A DNA stretch of 8,474 bases from an uncultured Halieaceae bacterium (lineage in GTDB: Bacteria; Pseudomonadota; Gammaproteobacteria; Pseudomonadales; Halieaceae): contig CALINF010000074.1 in the NCBI GenBank assembly GCA_938045215.1, forward strand, positions 1 to 8,474. Direction: 5' to 3'. This document shows positions 1-6,167 of the stretch, in pieces; position 1 is the stretch's first letter, and each line of letters opens with the position of its first letter. The notes below the pieces were generated by a model. It saw only the letters and a program-made list of their open reading frames with translations, was not told the origin of the DNA and did not search any database. The position numbers and the translations under genes were made by a program.

Positions 1-117
1 GCGCGTATTGATGCACTAGTGCCAGCATCGGCTGACCTGGAAGACCTGTCTGACACCCTTGATGATATCGCCAACCAGATGACCCTGGATATTGATATTG
101 ATCTTGAGCGAAACTAG
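1..117 (+). CDS. C-terminal fragment of an unrecognised acidic protein
   Basis: An open frame enters from the left edge and ends at a TAG at 115-117, giving the last 38 residues of a protein. The tail is strongly acidic, with 11 Asp/Glu against two Arg. It has an amphipathic-looking stretch (DLEDLSDTLDDIANQM) and an alternating Asp-Ile run (DIDIDLERN) just before the stop, encoded by a short GATATT tandem. No signal or membrane segment is seen in this part. It converges with the small membrane protein gene on the other strand, with 10 bases between the two stops. I do not recognise the family, and the fragment is too short to assign. It could also be a chance open frame, though the clean frame and the convergent gap suit a real gene end. 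Confidence 0.5.
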   Translation, partial: ARIDALVPASADLEDLSDTLDDIANQMTLDIDIDLERN

Positions 118-127
118 AGCGCGCTAC

Positions 128-418
128 TCAGCTTCTATCACGCAGTAGCCAGCGCAAGGAGAACCACAGCACCGCAACGACAGCTGCCACCGCGATCACG
201 CTGAGCACACCAAGCACCGTCGTGAGGAACAGATCGATCATCTCCTCCATGGGTATGCCGAACTGATCCACCGCAGACCAGACCAGGGTACCAAGCGCAA
301 GTACACCCAGAAAGATCGTTCTGCGATAGCGCTTGGCTGAACGCGTCACGGGCTGACTGTCTCTTTGCGTGCTCAGGGGCTGTCCGGCGCGGCAGCCGGG
401 ATCTTTGGCGTGGTGCAT
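128..418 (-). CDS. Small membrane protein with two predicted helices, unknown function
   Basis: The 96-residue product has a polar, basic N-terminus (KRYRR near residues 29-33) followed by two hydrophobic segments at about 34-50 and 63-88, and it ends in WLLRDRS. This is the pattern of a small inner-membrane protein with the basic residues probably cytoplasmic. The ATG at 418 makes the gene overlap the 3' end of aroC by 46 bases and has little Shine-Dalgarno. An in-frame GTG at 349 would give about 73 residues with both helices intact, would start 23 bases after the aroC stop, and would remove the unmembrane-like first 23 residues. Either start places it last in a prmB-aroC transcript. I do not recognise the family. 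That it is real is inferred from the two clean helices and its position filling the gap before the convergent gene. Confidence 0.55.
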   Translation of the reverse strand: MHHAKDPGCRAGQPLSTQRDSQPVTRSAKRYRRTIFLGVLALGTLVWSAVDQFGIPMEEMIDLFLTTVLGVLSVIAVAAVVAVLWFSLRWLLRDRS

Positions 419-1482
419 TCGACATCCGCATTCTGCGCCCTGTCGCGAAGCACGTGATCCATCAACACGAGAGCGAGCATGGCCTCAGCAATCGGGGTGG
501 CCCGGATGCCTACGCAGGGATCGTGCCTGCCGTGGGTTGCCATCTCCATCGCATTTCCCTCCACATCGATGGTCGCTCCGGGTTGACGGATACTCGACGT
601 CGGCTTGAGCGCAATACTTACCGTGATGTCCTGACCGGAGGAAATACCACCCAACACGCCGCCAGCGTTATTACTGGTAAAACCTGCCGGGGTCAGCAGA
701 TCTCGATGTTCACTACCCTGCTGCTCAATGCACGCAAAGCCTGCGCCAATCTCTACGCCCTTAACCGCATTGATTCCCATCATCGCGCTGCCTATATCAG
801 CATCCAGGCGATCAAAGATTGGCTCGCCCAGACCCGGCATTACACCCGACGCGACAACGTTGATCCGCGCGCCTACGGAGTCTCCACGCTTGTTCAACGC
901 CGCCATATACGTCTCAAGTTCCTTGAGCTTGCTGGCATCGGGACAAAAGAACGGGTTGGTTTCAACGATATCCCAATCCAGAGTATCCGCCTTGATCGGT
1001 CCCAGTTGCGCCAGATAGCCCCGGATCGAGATGCCGTAGCGCTCGTGTAGATACTTTTTGGCAATCGCACCAGCAGCAACGCGCATCGCAGTCTCTCTGG
1101 CTGATGACCTGCCTCCTCCGCGATAGTCCCGAAACCCGTATTTCTGCGTGTAGGTGTAGTCTGCATGGGCAGGGCGGAACGTGTCCTTGATAGCAGAATA
1201 GTCCTTGGACTTCTGATCCTTGTTTTCGATCAGCAAGCCTATTGACGTCCCCGTGGTTTTGCCTTCAAAAACACCTGACAAGATACGAACCTCGTCGTCT
1301 TCCCTGCGCTGCGTGGTAAAACGCGATGTGCCGGGTTTGCGTCGATCGAGGTCGGGCTGCATGTCTGACGCGTCGAGCGCCAACCCGGGTGGACAGCCAT
1401 CAACGATGCAACCCAGCGCAGGTCCATGACTCTCGCCGAAACTTGTAACGGTAAACAATTTGCCAAAAGTATTGCCGGCCAT
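373..1482 (-). CDS. aroC: Chorismate synthase AroC
   Basis: This cytoplasmic enzyme converts 5-enolpyruvylshikimate 3-phosphate to chorismate, the last shikimate-pathway step and branch point to aromatic amino acids and folate. It needs reduced FMN. The 369-residue protein is close to the usual length and colinear with the family. It shows GESHG at 16-20 (His19), the RRKPGTSR substrate-binding stretch at 48-54, RPAHADYT with His106, the FMN-binding region YRGGGRSSARETAMR at 120-134, SNNAGGVLGGISSGQ at 270-283, and GRHDPC at 318-323. His19 and His106 match the acid/base histidines of the E. coli enzyme. The last 15 or so residues are a Pro/Ala tail with no obvious role, overlapped by the next gene. 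The ATG has a strong AAGGGGG four bases upstream. prmB lies 35 bases upstream in the same direction. Confidence 0.98.
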   Translation of the reverse strand: MAGNTFGKLFTVTSFGESHGPALGCIVDGCPPGLALDASDMQPDLDRRKPGTSRFTTQRREDDEVRILSGVFEGKTTGTSIGLLIENKDQKSKDYSAIKDTFRPAHADYTYTQKYGFRDYRGGGRSSARETAMRVAAGAIAKKYLHERYGISIRGYLAQLGPIKADTLDWDIVETNPFFCPDASKLKELETYMAALNKRGDSVGARINVVASGVMPGLGEPIFDRLDADIGSAMMGINAVKGVEIGAGFACIEQQGSEHRDLLTPAGFTSNNAGGVLGGISSGQDITVSIALKPTSSIRQPGATIDVEGNAMEMATHGRHDPCVGIRATPIAEAMLALVLMDHVLRDRAQNADVECTTPKIPAAAPDSP

Positions 1483-1486
1483 GATG

Positions 1487-1493
1487 CCCCCTT
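1487..1493 (-). promoter_or_regulatory. Strong ribosome binding site of aroC
   Basis: On the minus strand AAGGGGG precedes the ATG at 1482 with a four-base gap (CATC). It fixes the aroC start at the MAGNTFG N-terminus, which matches the family. Confidence 0.8.
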
Positions 1494-1508
1494 AAAAACT
1501 AGCCGCAC

Positions 1509-1514
1509 ATTATA
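1509..1514 (-). promoter_or_regulatory. Possible internal promoter -10 box for aroC
   Basis: The minus strand carries a perfect TATAAT in the prmB-aroC gap. A start about seven bases downstream would leave a leader of roughly 20 bases containing the aroC ribosome binding site. No good -35 is seen 16-18 bases upstream (GCGCAA or similar), and there is no TGn extension, so this is only a candidate for extra aroC transcription independent of prmB. Confidence 0.3.
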
Positions 1515-1517
1515 AGG

Positions 1518-2444
1518 CTATTGACGCAGGCTTGCGCCGAATTCTTTCAGTTGCGCCGCAGTCAGCACAAACACGCCATGCCCGCCCTGCTCAAACTCCA
1601 GCCAGGTGAATGGGACGTCGGGATAAGCCGCCTCCAATGCCTGCTGACTATTGCCGACTTCCAGCACCAGTATGCCGTGATCGGTCAGATAATCACTGGC
1701 TTGCCGCAGTACGATGCGTGTCAGATCCAGACCGTCTGCACCCGAGCCCAGCGCTAAATCGGGTTCATGCCCGAACTCGGCTGGCATACCAGCAAGGTCG
1801 TCACTATCTACATAGGGTGGATTACTCAATATGATGTCATAGCGCTCTTCTGACGACAGCGGCAGCGCAGAGAACGCATCAGACTGTATGACCCGGACAC
1901 GCCCACTGAGCCCGAACTTATCAACATTTTCACTCGCCAATGCCAGCGCAGCCGGGTCAAGGTCTGCGCAGTCTACCGCAAGATTTGGGTTATACACCGC
2001 CGCGGCAATACCGATGCAGCCTCCACCACAGCATAAATCCAGTAAGCGCTGCGGCGGCTTACCCGCATACCAGGGCGCGAAATTATCGAGTATCAGCTCA
2101 GCGATAGGAGAGCGCGGTATGATGGCGCGCTCGTCGCATGTGAACTCCAGGCCAGCAAACCAGGCTTTGCCCAACAGATAGGGCAGCGGTACTCGGTCAT
2201 CAATACGACGGATCAACAAATGCTGGAGCGACTCCCATTGCGCAGCAGTGAAAGGCGTCGCAAGCACTGCATCGGATGACGTAGCCTCCAGCCCCGCCAC
2301 TGCGAGCACCAGATGAACGGCCTCGTCCCACGCACTGTCTGTACCGTGGCCGAAAAACACGCCACTGGTGGCGAGTCTGTCAGCGCTATAGTGCAACGCA
2401 GATTCAAGCGTATCGCGAGACTGATTGTCAGGTTTCTGAGTCAT
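1518..2444 (-). CDS. prmB: 50S ribosomal protein L3 N5-glutamine methyltransferase PrmB
   Basis: This SAM-dependent methyltransferase modifies a glutamine side chain of ribosomal protein L3 in E. coli. The 308-residue product is close to the E. coli length. It has an N-terminal helical substrate-binding part, the family PRSPIAEL segment at 110-117, SAM-binding motif I DLCCGGGCIG at 136-145, an acidic DLD at 161-163, and the catalytic NPPY at 208-211 that holds the target glutamine. PRSPIAEL and position beside aroC favour PrmB over its paralog PrmC, which methylates release factors and usually sits beside prfA. The ATG at 2444 was chosen. A TTG at 2462 adds six residues and has no better Shine-Dalgarno. 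Neither start has a good one, which is unusual in this window. It probably leads a prmB-aroC transcript and diverges from folE. Confidence 0.95.
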   Translation of the reverse strand: MTQKPDNQSRDTLESALHYSADRLATSGVFFGHGTDSAWDEAVHLVLAVAGLEATSSDAVLATPFTAAQWESLQHLLIRRIDDRVPLPYLLGKAWFAGLEFTCDERAIIPRSPIAELILDNFAPWYAGKPPQRLLDLCCGGGCIGIAAAVYNPNLAVDCADLDPAALALASENVDKFGLSGRVRVIQSDAFSALPLSSEERYDIILSNPPYVDSDDLAGMPAEFGHEPDLALGSGADGLDLTRIVLRQASDYLTDHGILVLEVGNSQQALEAAYPDVPFTWLEFEQGGHGVFVLTAAQLKEFGASLRQ

Positions 2445-2501
2445 GTGAGGAGTGTACCGCAATCCGACGCGCTGTTTGCCTGTGTGTAGTCAGGTTGATA
2501 C

Positions 2502-2519
2502 CATCCCCAGCCCGGGATG
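2502..2519. repeat. 6-bp inverted repeat in the prmB-folE divergent region
   Basis: CATCCC and GGGATG form a perfect inverted repeat around a six-base spacer, 36 bases before the folE start and 58 before prmB. It could be an operator or a small leader hairpin. Six base pairs can also arise by chance, and I do not recognise it as a known regulator's site. Confidence 0.25.
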
Positions 2520-2541
2520 CCAGTTACGGCTAGACCGAAGC

Positions 2542-2547
2542 GGAGAG
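2542..2547 (+). promoter_or_regulatory. Ribosome binding site that fixes the folE GTG start
   Basis: GGAGAG lies seven bases before the GTG at 2555. There is no competing ATG near the N-terminus, and this spacing is ideal, so the GTG is the likely start. Confidence 0.75.
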
Positions 2548-2554
2548 TAAAAAC

Positions 2555-3103
2555 GTGCGAGATCATTGGGCCAGTATCATCGAAGCGATAGGCGAAGACC
2601 TCACGCGTCCCGGCTTACAAGACACACCCGACCGGGCAGCGAAAGCGTTCGAATTTTTGACGCACGGGTACCAGCAGTCCGTATCCGAGGTTGTCAACAA
2701 TGCCCTCTTCCCCTCAGAGTCCAGTGAAATGGTGTTGGTGCAGGACATCGAGCTGTACTCCCTGTGTGAGCACCATCTGCTGCCGTTTATCGGCAAATGT
2801 CACGTGGCCTACATCCCAACAGGTCAGGTTCTGGGCCTGTCAAAAATTGCACGCATTGTCGATGTATTTGCCAGGCGCTTGCAGATTCAGGAGTCGCTAA
2901 CCACCCAGATTGCCGAAACCATTATGGAGGTTACCCAGGCCGACGGCGTGGGCGTTATCATCGAGGCTCAACACATGTGTATGATGATGCGCGGCGTGGA
3001 GAAACAGAACTCGCTGATGAAGACATCCGCAATGCTGGGAAGTTTTCGCGCCGAACGTGCAACGCGGGATGAATTCCTGTCGCTGATGCAACTGAGGCGC
3101 TAG
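2555..3103 (+). CDS. folE: GTP cyclohydrolase I FolE
   Basis: This enzyme opens GTP to 7,8-dihydroneopterin triphosphate, the first committed step of tetrahydrofolate synthesis and, in some bacteria, of queuosine and pterin routes. It works as a large homomeric cytoplasmic complex with Zn2+. The 182-residue protein shows the family signatures: DTPDRAAKAFEFL at 23-35, DIELYSLCEHHLLPF at 64-78, GLSKIARIVDVFARRLQ at 94-110, and EAQHMCMMMRG at 137-147. Cys71, His74 and Cys142 match the Zn ligands (E. coli Cys110, His113, Cys181), and His73 and His140 match catalytic histidines, so it should be active and is not the Zn-independent FolE2 type. It is shorter than E. coli FolE at the N-terminus, as is common in related gammaproteobacteria. 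It is the only complete plus-strand gene here, divergent from prmB and convergent with the DUF4892 gene. Confidence 0.97.
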   Translation: MRDHWASIIEAIGEDLTRPGLQDTPDRAAKAFEFLTHGYQQSVSEVVNNALFPSESSEMVLVQDIELYSLCEHHLLPFIGKCHVAYIPTGQVLGLSKIARIVDVFARRLQIQESLTTQIAETIMEVTQADGVGVIIEAQHMCMMMRGVEKQNSLMKTSAMLGSFRAERATRDEFLSLMQLRR

Positions 3104-3116
3104 GCCTGCAGCCTCA
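3093..3116. repeat. Inverted repeat spanning the folE stop, possible weak convergent terminator
   Basis: TGAGGC and GCCTCA form a perfect 6-bp stem with a 12-base loop that contains the folE TAG. It sits at the 16-base junction between two convergent genes. No run of T follows in either direction, so it is not a standard intrinsic terminator. It may slow transcription or be chance. Confidence 0.25.
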
Positions 3117-3119
3117 AAC

Positions 3120-3695
3120 CTATGGGGCATCAATTTCCAGCAAGTCAACATGCAGATACTGCCTGTCGGATGTGCGCGCGGAAGCATAGATCACCAGTCG
3201 GTACTCTGTTTCGCCCTCGCTGATACGATACACACGGTAACGCTGCTGATCATCTCGTCCATACAGGATGCGCTGTCCAAATACACGGCTGGCCCACTGC
3301 GAGCCAGGGCCACAGGCTCGCCCTTCGCAGCTGAACAGCAGCGCTTGATCGGGCAACTCAGCCACACTATTTTCCAGTTCGCTCAATACCTCCGCTGAAG
3401 TAAACCCATCAACGATCTGCCACGTCGTGCGCTGTAGCAATCCAGTCAATCGCTCGCTGTTCTTGAAGCGCCAGTTACCAGCCACCTTGCGTAGCGATCC
3501 GAGCCCCACTTCGTGATCAATCATTTGCTCCTGACTGCCGTCAATCGCGACTGCATGCGGGTAGGTATCCAGCTGCAGCAACACTTGCTCTACCGATGCA
3601 ATGTCAGCGCCAACAGACCTAACAGAGAACAGTAGTAACGCACTCAGGCAAACACTTTGCCAGACGAGACTTTTTGAGATGTCAACAACAGCCAT
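3120..3695 (-). CDS. Secreted DUF4892-family protein
   Basis: The 191-residue product has an N-terminal signal sequence: Lys8, a hydrophobic core at about 10-25, and a likely signal peptidase I site after VGA at 28-30, so it is probably periplasmic. The mature part resembles DUF4892: GSLRKVAG at 66-73, TTWQIVDGFTSAEV at 90-103, and the conserved ALLFSCEGRACGPGSQWA at 118-135, followed by LYGRDDQQRYRVYRI. Cys123 and Cys128 could form a disulfide in the periplasm. The family's function is not known to me. Some relatives are longer, with an extra C-terminal part that is missing here. The gene starts nine bases after the hydrolase stop, and its likely GAGGGG ribosome binding site lies inside the end of that gene with a long 12-base gap, so it is probably translated as the last member of the gpsA operon. 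The family call is from remembered motifs, not a search. Confidence 0.8.
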   Translation of the reverse strand: MAVVDISKSLVWQSVCLSALLLFSVRSVGADIASVEQVLLQLDTYPHAVAIDGSQEQMIDHEVGLGSLRKVAGNWRFKNSERLTGLLQRTTWQIVDGFTSAEVLSELENSVAELPDQALLFSCEGRACGPGSQWASRVFGQRILYGRDDQQRYRVYRISEGETEYRLVIYASARTSDRQYLHVDLLEIDAP

Positions 3696-3704
3696 AAATC
3701 ACAA

Positions 3705-4556
3705 CTACCCCTCGAGGAATGTACAAATTCGCTTCGCTACGATGTCAGCGTTCTCTTCCATATGGAAATGGTGACCACCGTTAACAATCTCTATCACCAG
3801 ATCACTGAGATTGGTCTCAGCCGACGCAGTACTCTCAGGATGGCCTGCATAACCCTCACTGGCCATCAGTAGTAATACGGGCGCGGCGATAGACTGGAGC
3901 ACTGACTTGGCCTGAGTTGCAGTCAATTTTACCGCCGATGCGCCAAAAAGGCGCGGGTCTGTGGTCCATGTGAACGCATCGCTAAGAGGCTTCAGGTTCC
4001 GCCGCATCAATAGCGACGCCGCCTCCGTGCTCAAACCCTTGGCAACGCGCAACTTGATGGCCTGCTCAACAGACTCCACACGAGCTGGCGTTTTACCCAG
4101 GTAGCGTGAGCGGTCACGCAGCCACTCTTGCAATTGCTCTGGAAACGCCTCTTCCTCAACGGCTCTTGGCAGCAGCGCGTCGAGCAGAACCAGCTTGCGC
4201 ACGCGAGCCGGTGCTGCCGCCGCGAGCAGGGTTGAGATGATACCACCACGTGAGTGTCCCAACAGATCAAACTCGTCCCAGCCCAGTTGATCGGCTACAC
4301 CCAATATCTGGGGTAAGTCTTCCCAGATCTGGTAACCTGAATGTGGTGAACGGGAGTCGCTTTGGCCGTGACCGGTCAGATCCAAAGCCACCACATGCCG
4401 ATTCGTGATGTTTGGAGCCAGCAGGGTAAAGCTGGCTGCATTATCCAACCAACCGTGCAACGCCAGCAGGGGACGAGCGCTATCGTCGCCCCAGGCCATT
4501 CCAGCGATAGTCAGATCATCTACCTGCCATTGCAACTGCCTTGGCTGAGCGGTCAT
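3705..4556 (-). CDS. Alpha/beta hydrolase, SERHL-like
   Basis: A 283-residue cytoplasmic alpha/beta-fold hydrolase without a signal peptide. It has the oxyanion-hole region LHGWLDNAASF at 33-43, LDLTGHGQSD at 58-67, the nucleophile elbow GHSRGG with Ser102, and a C-terminal NGGHHFHMEE in which His262 or His263 is the likely catalytic histidine. The HGWLDN and GHSRGG wording resembles the serine hydrolase-like (SERHL) group of bacterial esterase-type proteins; the substrate cannot be told from sequence. The start is set at the ATG at 4556, whose A is the last base of the sixA TAA (TAATG). The frame stays open 71 codons further upstream, but that part lies inside sixA in another frame and reads as low-quality Gly/Trp/Ala sequence. 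The junction implies translational coupling to sixA. The family is clear, the specific role is not. Confidence 0.9.
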   Translation of the reverse strand: MTAQPRQLQWQVDDLTIAGMAWGDDSARPLLALHGWLDNAASFTLLAPNITNRHVVALDLTGHGQSDSRSPHSGYQIWEDLPQILGVADQLGWDEFDLLGHSRGGIISTLLAAAAPARVRKLVLLDALLPRAVEEEAFPEQLQEWLRDRSRYLGKTPARVESVEQAIKLRVAKGLSTEAASLLMRRNLKPLSDAFTWTTDPRLFGASAVKLTATQAKSVLQSIAAPVLLLMASEGYAGHPESTASAETNLSDLVIEIVNGGHHFHMEENADIVAKRICTFLEG

Positions 4557-5059
4557 TACATGCCCACGCCATACTCTGGAGGCAAACACCAGAACTGCAG
4601 ACTTGCCTGGCCAGGACCAACCGTCGCTAGCTCCACCGTTGCAAGGCCACCCGGAGACAACGCCGCTACCCTGCCCGGCTCTCCAGTCCAATAGTCCAGC
4701 AACAGCGAAACCAATGGCTGATGTGAGACCAACAACAGATGCGCGTCGGAAGCGGCCGTCTCGGCCCACCGCGTAACCATGACATCCACGTCCTGCACGG
4801 ACGCGCCGGGAGCCAGGGACGCAGTCTCTGACACGCGCGCATGTGTAAAAGCACCTGCGACGATATCCGCGGTTTGTCGAGCGCGTAACACAGCGCTGGA
4901 AAACACAGCCTCTGGAGCAGGCAGATTAAGTGCCTTCAGATGAGACGCGAACTGATGACAACCAAAACCAATGTCATCCATACCGTTACCGGTTAGCTCG
5001 CGTTGTTCGTCGGGTATCGCGTGCTCCGCTTCCCCATGCCGCCATACCGTTATGATCAT
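4556..5059 (-). CDS. sixA: Phosphohistidine phosphatase SixA
   Basis: A 167-residue histidine-phosphatase-superfamily protein, slightly longer than E. coli SixA. The catalytic RHG sits at 7-9 (His8 being the phosphoacceptor), ELTGNG at 21-26, SSAVLRARQTA at 54-64 with a conserved Arg, and the second catalytic histidine in VSHQPL at 111-116 (His113). The family removes phosphate from histidine. E. coli SixA acts on phosphorylated NPr of the nitrogen PTS, after an earlier proposal that it acts on ArcB; which target applies here is unknown. The ATG follows the gpsA TAA directly (TAAATG), with AGGCGAG six bases upstream inside the end of gpsA. The gene end overlaps the hydrolase start by one base. 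The gpsA-sixA pairing recurs in Pseudomonas-type genomes as I recall it. Confidence 0.92.
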   Translation of the reverse strand: MIITVWRHGEAEHAIPDEQRELTGNGMDDIGFGCHQFASHLKALNLPAPEAVFSSAVLRARQTADIVAGAFTHARVSETASLAPGASVQDVDVMVTRWAETAASDAHLLLVSHQPLVSLLLDYWTGEPGRVAALSPGGLATVELATVGPGQASLQFWCLPPEYGVGM

Positions 5060-6082
5060 TTAGGACTCGCCTGTGACAAACTCAACATCCTGAGACTGCT
5101 CTGACGAAATCATATCACCGAACAGGTCCGAAACGGGGCGATGTTCATACAAAATGGCGTAGAGCCCTTTCACCAGTGGCATCGGGACAGAACGCCGATC
5201 AGCCTCCTCCTTGAGCAATCCCAGCGTGTTGATACCCTCAGCAATCTGATCCATCGCGCCCAAAACCGCATCCAGCGGTTCTCCCTTGCCTACTGCGTAC
5301 CCCACCCGATAGTTTCGCGACAACGGCGATGAGCAGGTCACAAACAGGTCCCCGACGCCGCTCAGACCCAGGAAAGTCATCGGGTTAGCACCCATATGCA
5401 CCGCAAAACGTGACATCTCGGCGAGGGATCGCGTCAGCAGAATGCCCATCGTGTTCTCGCCATAATCGAGCGCTGCACCCAGTCCGGACAGAATCGCGTA
5501 CACATTCTTGAGTGCACCACCCAATTCAACCCCGTACATATCCCGCGAGTTATAGATCAGAAAACGGTCACAATGCAGCAGGTCATGCAGCAGCGTATGC
5601 GTATCATCCAAGACGCTCGCTACAACCGTACCAGTGACCTGCCCGGCGGCTATTTCTCGCGCCAGATTGGGGCCACTGAGCACCGCACGCGGATTGTGAG
5701 GCAACTCTTCGCGCACAATTTCGCTCATCAACTTGAATCCACCTGCCTCGATACCCTTGGTCAGGCTCACTACCAGGCAGTGTGAATCAAGAAACTTACC
5801 CGCTTCGTTCACTACGCTACGAAATGACTGGCTCGGGACAGCAACGAACAGTACATCAATGCCCACGAGGGTCTCGTGTAGCGCATCGGTAGCCGTCAGC
5901 TTGTCATCAAGCCTGTATCCGGGAAGATAGTCGCTGTTTTCACGCTGGGCATTGATATCGGATGCGCGCTGCGCGTTGCGCAACCAGAGCCGTACCTCGT
6001 TGCCATTGCGGGCGACAATGTTGGCAATGACCGTTCCGAAACTGCCTCCGCCTAAAACCGCAACGCGGTGCGACTTGGGCAT
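5060..6082 (-). CDS. gpsA: NAD(P)+-dependent glycerol-3-phosphate dehydrogenase GpsA
   Basis: This cytoplasmic enzyme reduces dihydroxyacetone phosphate to sn-glycerol 3-phosphate, the backbone precursor for phospholipids. The 340-residue protein matches the E. coli length of about 339. It has the Rossmann GGGSFGT at 11-17, VPSQSFR at 82-88, SLTKGIE at 106-112 with catalytic Lys109, LSGPNLAREIA at 135-145, VELGGALKNVYAI at 185-197 with Lys192, and GLSGVGDLFVTCSSPLSRNY at 239-258. The ATG at 6082 (MPKSHR) was preferred over an in-frame ATG at 6097 because a strong GGGGAGG sits six bases before it and overlaps the earlier ATG, which itself has no ribosome binding site. It is the first gene of a likely operon with sixA, the hydrolase and the DUF4892 gene. 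Confidence 0.97.
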   Translation of the reverse strand: MPKSHRVAVLGGGSFGTVIANIVARNGNEVRLWLRNAQRASDINAQRENSDYLPGYRLDDKLTATDALHETLVGIDVLFVAVPSQSFRSVVNEAGKFLDSHCLVVSLTKGIEAGGFKLMSEIVREELPHNPRAVLSGPNLAREIAAGQVTGTVVASVLDDTHTLLHDLLHCDRFLIYNSRDMYGVELGGALKNVYAILSGLGAALDYGENTMGILLTRSLAEMSRFAVHMGANPMTFLGLSGVGDLFVTCSSPLSRNYRVGYAVGKGEPLDAVLGAMDQIAEGINTLGLLKEEADRRSVPMPLVKGLYAILYEHRPVSDLFGDMISSEQSQDVEFVTGES

Positions 6083-6088
6083 GGCGTG

Positions 6089-6095
6089 CCTCCCC
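6089..6095 (-). promoter_or_regulatory. Ribosome binding site that decides the gpsA start
   Basis: GGGGAGG on the minus strand is six bases before the ATG at 6082. It overlaps the alternative ATG at 6097, making that earlier start unlikely. Confidence 0.8.
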
Positions 6096-6167
6096 ATTCA
6101 TTATTTTTATCGAGGGTCGCGTACCTATCAGGTGCGCTAGGAATGAGTCTAACAAGCCCATCGGAGA

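Noticed and set aside
728..1018. Second plus-strand open frame inside aroC
   Set aside because: Shadow frame with low-complexity Ser/Pro/Ile content and no ribosome binding site; the opposing aroC is certain.
454..1050. 198-codon plus-strand open frame antisense to aroC
   Set aside because: It lies wholly opposite a clear chorismate synthase gene, has no recognisable motif, and its composition reads as a codon-shadow of aroC.
1888..2181. Plus-strand open frame opposite prmB
   Set aside because: It covers the SAM-binding region of prmB on the other strand, and its product is Ser/Ala/Gln-rich noise.
2476..2503. TTGCCT with GATACC as a folE promoter
   Set aside because: Only about half of each box matches the consensus, so I do not list it; the folE promoter is probably somewhere in this gap but cannot be placed.
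6083..6097. Longer gpsA start giving MGRHAMPK
   Set aside because: That ATG overlaps the GGGGAGG ribosome binding site serving the ATG at 6082 and has no site of its own.
6098..6167. Sigma-70 promoter for gpsA (TTGTTA or TTAGAC with GATAGG)
   Set aside because: Box matches are weak and the spacers are not clearly right; gpsA may be transcribed from here or by read-through from htpG, and sequence alone does not decide.
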